Origin: Actinomycetes bacterium
GTDB taxonomy: Bacteria > Actinomycetota > Acidimicrobiia > Acidimicrobiales > CADCSY01
Assembly: GCA_025464025.1 (NCBI GenBank)
Contig: JAODBP010000207.1
Location: 1 to 17,762 of the forward strand
Direction: 5' to 3'
Length of the DNA stretch: 17,762 bases
In this document: one piece after another, positions 13,964 through 17,762 of the stretch
Position numbering within the stretch: position 1 is the first letter of the stretch
Layout of the letters: each line of letters starts with the position of its first letter
Position numbers and translations under genes: made by a program
The notes under the pieces: model-generated
Seen by the model: the letters and a program-made list of their open reading frames with translations, nothing else
Told to the model about the DNA's origin: nothing
Database searches by the model: none

Positions 13964-14752
13964 TCACTGCCAGTTCGGTTCGCGCTTCTCGGCAAAGGCG
14001 CGCGGCCCCTCGTCCTGGTCGGGGTGGCCCCACATCGAGACCAGCTCCAGGGCACCGAGCTTGCAAGCGTCGGTGAGGCCGTGCTCGAGGGCGCCCCACA
14101 GGGCCCGCTTGGTGGCGGCCATGGCGGCGGGCGAGTTCTTGGCGATCGTCTCGCCCAGCTCCTGGGCCCGCTCCCGGAGCTTCTCCGGCGGGTCGACGAT
14201 CTCGGAGATCATCCCGAGCTGGAGGGCCCGCTCGGCGGTCATGCGCTCGTACTTGCCGACGAACGCCATGCGCATGACGGCCTCCACCGGCATCTTGCGC
14301 ATGAGGCCGATGGCCTCGACCGACACGACCTGGCCGACCGACACGTGGGGGTCGAAGAACTGGGCGTCGCTCGCCGCGATCACGATGTCGGCGTCGGCCA
14401 CCCAGTGGAACCCGCCGCCGGCGCAGATGCCGTTGACCGCGGTGATGACCGGCTTCCACACCTTCTGGTGCCACGAGGTGAAGTGGAGGTCGAAGTGCTC
14501 CATCGAGTCGCGGTAGCGCTCGAAGCCGACGCCGTCGCCGGCGATCTCCGACACGTCGACGCCGGTCTGGAAGCACCGACCGTTGCCGGTGTGGACGATG
14601 ACCTTGACCTCGGGGTCACGGTCGAGCTCGAGCCACGCGTCGGCGAACTCGTCGCGCATGTCGGCGTTCATGGCGTTGAGCTGGTCGGGCCGGTTGTTGA
14701 GGAGCCAGCCGACGGGGCCGTGGCGCTCGACGACGAGGTGCTTGTAGCTCAT
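13964..14752 (-). CDS. Crotonase-superfamily protein with His/His in place of the catalytic Glu pair
   Basis: This 262-residue protein has the usual crotonase length and fold signals: RPDQLNAMN (21-29), GNGRCFQTGVDVSEI (56-70) and the oxyanion-hole loop NGICAGGGFHW (107-117). At the position of rat hydratase Glu144 (GGGCE) this protein has His116 (GGGFH). At Glu164 (QPE) it has His136 (DPH). The 20-residue spacing is preserved. A normal syn-hydration mechanism is therefore unlikely. Hydrolytic C-C cleavage or another CoA-thioester reaction, both known elsewhere in the superfamily, is possible. ATG 14752 overlaps the acyl-CoA dehydrogenase stop as ATGA, with GGAGGAG at 14764-14770 (minus); an upstream ATG at 14788 lies inside the dehydrogenase and was rejected. 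It is the middle gene of the minus-strand acyl-CoA operon. Confidence 0.85.
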   Translation of the reverse strand: MSYKHLVVERHGPVGWLLNNRPDQLNAMNADMRDEFADAWLELDRDPEVKVIVHTGNGRCFQTGVDVSEIAGDGVGFERYRDSMEHFDLHFTSWHQKVWKPVITAVNGICAGGGFHWVADADIVIAASDAQFFDPHVSVGQVVSVEAIGLMRKMPVEAVMRMAFVGKYERMTAERALQLGMISEIVDPPEKLRERAQELGETIAKNSPAAMAATKRALWGALEHGLTDACKLGALELVSMWGHPDQDEGPRAFAEKREPNWQ

Positions 14753-15981
14753 GAGCGAGGGATCTCCTCCCAGGGCACGTCGGCCCACGGGTCCGGCTCG
14801 CGCGGCAGGCCGAGGACCCGCTCGCCGAGGATGTTCTTGTTCACTTCGGTGGTGCCGCCCTCGATGGTGTTGGCCCGGCTGCGCAGCATGCCGGACACCT
14901 CGAAGGGCGTGTCACCCTCCCACGCCGTGGCGCCGGGTCCGAGGAGATCCGCGGCCAGGAGCTGGATGCGCTGGTTGAGGGCACCCTGGTGGACCTTGCC
15001 GATCGAGGCCGCCGGGCCGGGCGTGCCCCCGGCCTGCACGGTGGCCCGCACCCGCTGGTTCGTCCAGTTGCGGACCTGCTCCTCGGAGTAGACGGCCATG
15101 AGCCGCTGGCGGACGAGCGGGTCACCCGTGCGACCCAGCTCCTTGGCCCGCTCGACCAGTCGCTCGGCGCTGGCCCCGCCGATGCGGCCGACGCCCCCCG
15201 AGCCCGAGCCCGAGACCATCTGGCGCTCCCCGGCCAGGGAGGAGCCGGCCACCCGCCAGCCGTCGCCGGCGGCGCCGATGCGCCACTCGTCGGGGATGCG
15301 GACGTCGTCGACGAACACCTCGTTGAAGTCGACCTCGCCGCCGAGGTGGCGCAGCTCGCGCACGTCGACGCCCGGCGCGTGGAGGTCGACGATGAAGTAG
15401 GTGAGGCCCTGGCGCTTCTTCAGCGTCGGGTCGGTGCGGGCCAGGCACACCGCGAAGTCGCTGAAGTGGGCCCACGTGGTCCAGACCTTCTGGCCGTTGA
15501 GCACCCACTCGTCGCCGTCGCGCACGGCCCGCATGGCGAGCGAGGCCAGGTCGGAGCCGGCGCCGGGCTCGGAGAGGAGCTGGCACCACTTCTCGTCGTT
15601 GCGCACCAGCGGCGGCAGGAACCGCAGGCGCTGCTCCTCGGTGCCGTGGGCGAACAGGGCCGGCGCGGCCGAGTTGAGCCCGAGCGGGTTGAGCCGACCG
15701 AGGTTGTACGGGGCCAGCACCGACTCGGCCACGCGGGCCTGGTCGGGGGTGAGGTCGAGGCCGAGGTACTCGCGCGGCCAGGTGGCCACGGCGAGCCCGC
15801 TCTCGGCGAACGTCGGGTACCAGGCCTCGTAGTCCTTGATCGGCCGGACCTTGCGGATGGCGCCCCGGCCGCCCGGCGCGGCGTCGCGCCAGGCCGGCGG
15901 GACGTTGGCCTCGACCCACGCCTCGACGGCGGCTCGGATCTCGTCGTCGCCGGCCTCCCGGGTCACCCCCAACACGTTCAT
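14749..15981 (-). CDS. Acyl-CoA dehydrogenase
   Basis: This 410-residue FAD-dependent acyl-CoA dehydrogenase introduces an alpha,beta double bond into an acyl-CoA in the cytosol. An alpha-helical N-terminal domain spans ~10-125. The FAD/substrate-contacting segment is CQLLSEPGAGSDLASL (133-148), then WVLNGQKVWTTWAHFSDF (159-176) in the beta domain. The C-terminal SRANTIEGGTTEVNKNILGERVLGLPRE (368-395) is typical of actinobacterial FadE proteins. Some actinobacterial members work as heterotetramers with a second subunit; no partner is visible here. ATG 15981 is only 15 bp from the divergent MaoC-like start and sits within the AT-rich element, with TATAAC (15991-15986) as a candidate -10, so a leaderless start is likely. 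It is the first gene of the dehydrogenase-crotonase-ligase operon. Confidence 0.93.
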   Translation of the reverse strand: MNVLGVTREAGDDEIRAAVEAWVEANVPPAWRDAAPGGRGAIRKVRPIKDYEAWYPTFAESGLAVATWPREYLGLDLTPDQARVAESVLAPYNLGRLNPLGLNSAAPALFAHGTEEQRLRFLPPLVRNDEKWCQLLSEPGAGSDLASLAMRAVRDGDEWVLNGQKVWTTWAHFSDFAVCLARTDPTLKKRQGLTYFIVDLHAPGVDVRELRHLGGEVDFNEVFVDDVRIPDEWRIGAAGDGWRVAGSSLAGERQMVSGSGSGGVGRIGGASAERLVERAKELGRTGDPLVRQRLMAVYSEEQVRNWTNQRVRATVQAGGTPGPAASIGKVHQGALNQRIQLLAADLLGPGATAWEGDTPFEVSGMLRSRANTIEGGTTEVNKNILGERVLGLPREPDPWADVPWEEIPRS

Positions 15982-15996
15982 ATACGTTATACGACC
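15977..15996 (+). promoter_or_regulatory. Conserved AT-rich element, copy C (candidate operator / overlapping divergent promoters)
   Basis: The plus strand reads TTCATATACGTTATACGACC and ends exactly at the GTG of the MaoC-like gene, just as copy A ends at the GTG of the left-edge gene. It matches copy A at 15 of 20 positions. The core ATACGTTAT (15982-15990) is one base off the ATAC-N-GTAT palindrome. TACGTT is a -10-like hexamer 8 nt before the rightward GTG; TATAAC serves leftward. The first bases of the element overlap the start codon of the acyl-CoA dehydrogenase gene. Confidence 0.55.
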
Positions 15997-17241
15997 GTGC
16001 CGGATGCGATCACCGACGAGGGCGTGGCCCAGCTGCGCAAGCGGATCGGCGTGGGGCAGCCCCACCCGCAACCGCCCCACTACCTCGTGCCCAACGAAGA
16101 CGCCTTCCGCCACGTGGCCGAGGCCTACGGCGACGACAACCCCCTCTGGTGGGACGAGTCCCACGCCTCCCGGTGGGGCGGGCCGATCGCGCCCCCGCAC
16201 CTGGTCGGGGGCGACACCATGATCGGCGAGGACGAGGTCGGCCGGCTCGACGACGAGACGAAGGCGCTCCTCAAGGGCGATCCGCTCCGCGGCGTCCACG
16301 CCTTCTACTCGGGGTCGTTCCGGGAGTGGTGGAACCCGCTTCGCCCCGGCACCCGCGTCACCCGCCGCAACGCGCTGGTGGGCGTGCACGACAAGGTCAG
16401 CGAGTTCGCCGGCCGGGCCGTGCACGAGTGGTCGGCCGAGGTGTTCGCGGCCAGGGGCGGGCCGGTGCTGTCGGGCCAGCTCCGCCTCATGATCCGCACC
16501 GAGCGCGAGAAGGCCAGCGAGCGCAAGAAGTACGACGACACCGAGATCCGGCCCTACACGGACGACGAGCTGGCCCGCATCGACGAGGCCTACGCGTCGG
16601 AGCACCGGCGGGGCGCCGACCCCCGCTGGTGGGAGGACGTCGACGAGGGCGACGAGCTCGACCCGCTGGTGAAGGGTCCGCTGCGCGTCACCGACATGGT
16701 GGTCTGGCACACCGGCATGGGCATGGGCCTCTACGGCGTGAAGGCGCTGCGCCTCGCCTACGAGCAGCGCCAGCGGGTGCCCCGCTTCTTCAAGCCCGAC
16801 GACCTCAACATCCCGGACGTGCAGCAGCGGGTGCACTGGGACCCGGTGTGGGCCAAGCGGGCCGGCAACCCGGCCATCTACGACTACGGCCGCATGCGGG
16901 AGACGTGGCTCATCCACCTCTGCACCGACTGGATGGGCGACGACGCGTGGCTGTGGAAGCTCGACTGCGAGTTCCGGCGGTTCAACTACGTCGGCGACAC
17001 GCAGTGGCTGCGCGGGGTGGTGACCCGCAAGTACCTGGCCGACGGCGGCCGTCCTGCCGTCGATCTCGAGCTCACCGCCCGCAACCAGCGCGGTGAGGAG
17101 ACGACCCCGGGCCACGCGACGATCCTGCTGCCGAGCCGCGAGCACGGTCCGGTGCGGCTACCCGACCCGCCGGGGCGTGCCACCGACCTGCAGACCGCGC
17201 TCGACGCGATCGCCACCCGCTTCGCGGAGGATCAGCCATGA
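15997..17241 (+). CDS. Double-hotdog MaoC-like acyl-CoA dehydratase (FAS1-type dehydratase region)
   Basis: This 414-residue protein fits two hotdog modules. The N-terminal module carries FRHVAEAYGDDNPLWWD (37-53) and GPIAPPHLVGG (62-72), where classical R-hydratases have a D-x-N-P-x-H motif; the His is Trp51 here. The C-terminal module carries DYGRMRETWLIH (296-307), TDWMGDDAW (310-318), FRRFNYVGDTQWLRGVV (327-342) and a VDLELTARNQRGE strand (355-367). It probably hydrates or dehydrates an enoyl/3-hydroxyacyl-CoA, with catalysis in only one module (inference). GTG 15997 follows the AT-rich element directly and no ribosome binding site is visible, so a leaderless start is likely; longer readings into the divergent gene were rejected. 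Its TGA overlaps the ATG of the next crotonase gene (ATGA). Confidence 0.82.
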   Translation: MPDAITDEGVAQLRKRIGVGQPHPQPPHYLVPNEDAFRHVAEAYGDDNPLWWDESHASRWGGPIAPPHLVGGDTMIGEDEVGRLDDETKALLKGDPLRGVHAFYSGSFREWWNPLRPGTRVTRRNALVGVHDKVSEFAGRAVHEWSAEVFAARGGPVLSGQLRLMIRTEREKASERKKYDDTEIRPYTDDELARIDEAYASEHRRGADPRWWEDVDEGDELDPLVKGPLRVTDMVVWHTGMGMGLYGVKALRLAYEQRQRVPRFFKPDDLNIPDVQQRVHWDPVWAKRAGNPAIYDYGRMRETWLIHLCTDWMGDDAWLWKLDCEFRRFNYVGDTQWLRGVVTRKYLADGGRPAVDLELTARNQRGEETTPGHATILLPSREHGPVRLPDPPGRATDLQTALDAIATRFAEDQP

Positions 17242-17762
17242 GCTACGGGTCCGTGAACCATCTCGGGATCGCCCTCGGCGCCGACGGCGTCCTGCGGCTG
17301 CACCTCGACAAGCCGGCCAAGCGCAACGCGATCGACGACGACATGGTCCTCGCGCTGATCGACGCGATCGACGCCGCCGGCCGCGACGAGGCGGTGCGGG
17401 CGATCGCGATCACCGGGGCGGGAGACCACTTCTGCAGCGGGTTCGACCTCGTCGGCCGCAACGCTGCCGGCGATGCGGCCAAACCCCGAGTCGGTGCGAT
17501 CCAGCGCCGCATGCCGTCGCAGGCCCATCGACTCGTGCCCTTGATGCTCACCGTGCAGGTCCCGATCGTCGCCGCGGTGCGGGGTTGGTGCGCGGGAATC
17601 GGGCTCCACCTCGCGCTCGCGGCCGACTTCGCGGTCGTGGCCGACGACGCGCGTCTCTGGGAACCGTTTGCGGAACGGGGCTTCACCCCCGACAGCGGCG
17701 GCACGTGGCTCCTGCCCCGCCGCGTCGGCGAGGTCCGGGCCCGCGACATGCTGCTGCTCGGT
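17238..17762 (+). CDS. PaaG-like enoyl-CoA hydratase/isomerase family protein, partial (3' end outside window)
   Basis: The first 175 residues of a crotonase (family length ~260) are present and the gene runs off the right edge. Signals: LDKPAKRNAID (23-33), GAGDHFCSGFDLVG (60-73), the oxyanion loop RGWCAGIGLHLALAADFAV (115-133), then GFTPDSGGTWLLPRRVG (148-164). The PDSGGTWLLPR wording is the one seen in PaaG-type isomerases (E. coli PaaG has LIPDCGGTWLLPR, from memory), and Asp152 is the expected catalytic acid. The positions of the two hydratase glutamates are His124 and Phe143, so isomerisation is more likely than hydration. GGAGG (17227-17231) is the ribosome binding site and the ATG overlaps the dehydratase stop. 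Codon use is slightly less GC-biased at 17465-17500 than in neighbours, probably without meaning. Confidence 0.87.
   Translation, partial: MSYGSVNHLGIALGADGVLRLHLDKPAKRNAIDDDMVLALIDAIDAAGRDEAVRAIAITGAGDHFCSGFDLVGRNAAGDAAKPRVGAIQRRMPSQAHRLVPLMLTVQVPIVAAVRGWCAGIGLHLALAADFAVVADDARLWEPFAERGFTPDSGGTWLLPRRVGEVRARDMLLLG

Noticed and set aside
13950..13965. Short palindromic patch GCGAGCTCGC / GCTCGCGAGC between the crotonase and ligase genes
   Set aside because: Very short and easily formed by chance in GC-rich DNA; overlaps the crotonase stop region with no clear role.
12571..14076. Plus-strand frame opposite the short AMP ligase
   Set aside because: His/Gly/Val/Arg low-complexity translation without motifs; the minus strand holds all ANL motifs.
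15981..15996. Possible KstR-type (TNNAACNNGTTNNA) steroid-regulator site in the dehydrogenase/dehydratase gap
   Set aside because: The minus strand has TATAAC, but the required GTT half is missing, so it does not fit the KstR consensus as I know it.
14749..17145. Extension of the acyl-CoA dehydrogenase frame to 17145
   Set aside because: Residues upstream of MNVLGVTREAG are antisense to the MaoC-like gene and show no conserved features; the start at 15981 adjoins the promoter element.
1..17762. tRNA/rRNA genes, CRISPR arrays, insertion sequences, phage genes
   Set aside because: No cloverleaf-like, rRNA-like, spaced-repeat or transposase/integrase signal was seen on either strand.

Overview
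The window is a gene-dense, very GC-rich stretch of bacterial chromosome. By eye, third codon positions are almost all G or C. GTG starts, four-base stop/start overlaps and probable leaderless genes are common. The mix of acyl-CoA dehydrogenase, MaoC-type dehydratase, crotonases, AMP-forming acyl-CoA ligases, a cytochrome P450 and a Rieske protein points to an actinobacterium with a large lipid or isoprenoid/steroid catabolic repertoire. A free-living Acidimicrobiia-like organism is my best guess, but this is inference only. I see no RNA genes, mobile elements, CRISPR arrays or pseudogenes, and no gene-free stretch longer than about 150 bases.

Layout. At the left edge (1-512, minus) is the start of a thiamine-diphosphate-enzyme-like protein that begins directly in its central domain. 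Divergent from it, a tightly coupled plus-strand operon (558-4346) encodes an SDR oxidoreductase, an aldehyde dehydrogenase, a cytochrome P450 and a small Rieske protein. A Tat-exported phosphoesterase of the phospholipase C family (4337-5758, minus) converges on it with a 10-bp overlap. An acyl-CoA synthetase (5830-7503, plus) ends in a zone of inverted repeats (7518-7629). Facing it on the minus strand is a two-gene unit: a Leu/Ile/Val-binding-type ligand-binding protein with no export signal, then a cupin (9354 down to 7643). Divergent from that are a tandem ferredoxin-like-fold (NIPSNAP/ABM-like) protein (9396-10109) and a secreted LVIVD-repeat protein (10160-11782).

The right part is a classical acyl-CoA degradation block. 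A minus-strand operon runs acyl-CoA dehydrogenase, crotonase, short acyl-CoA/AMP ligase (15981 down to 12619), followed by a two-domain VOC protein (12559-11783). Only 15 bp from the dehydrogenase start, a divergent plus-strand pair begins with a double-hotdog MaoC-like dehydratase (15997-17241) and a PaaG-like crotonase that runs off the window. Together these could activate, dehydrogenate, hydrate/isomerise and cleave CoA thioesters. The SDR, ALDH and P450 could supply the oxidised (alcohol to aldehyde to acid) substrate. The substrate itself cannot be read from sequence.

The most interesting signal is not a gene. Three of the four divergent intergenic gaps carry the same AT-rich 20-bp element, TTCNNATAC(N)NTATNC with a near-palindromic ATAC-N-GTAT core (513-532, 9354-9373, 15977-15996). 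In two cases the element ends exactly at a GTG start codon. It looks like a shared operator/leaderless-promoter module that would tie the three divergent transcription units into one regulon. No regulator gene lies in the window. Other points of interest are a crotonase with both catalytic glutamates replaced by histidine, the leaderless sensor-like binding protein, and the P450-Rieske pairing.
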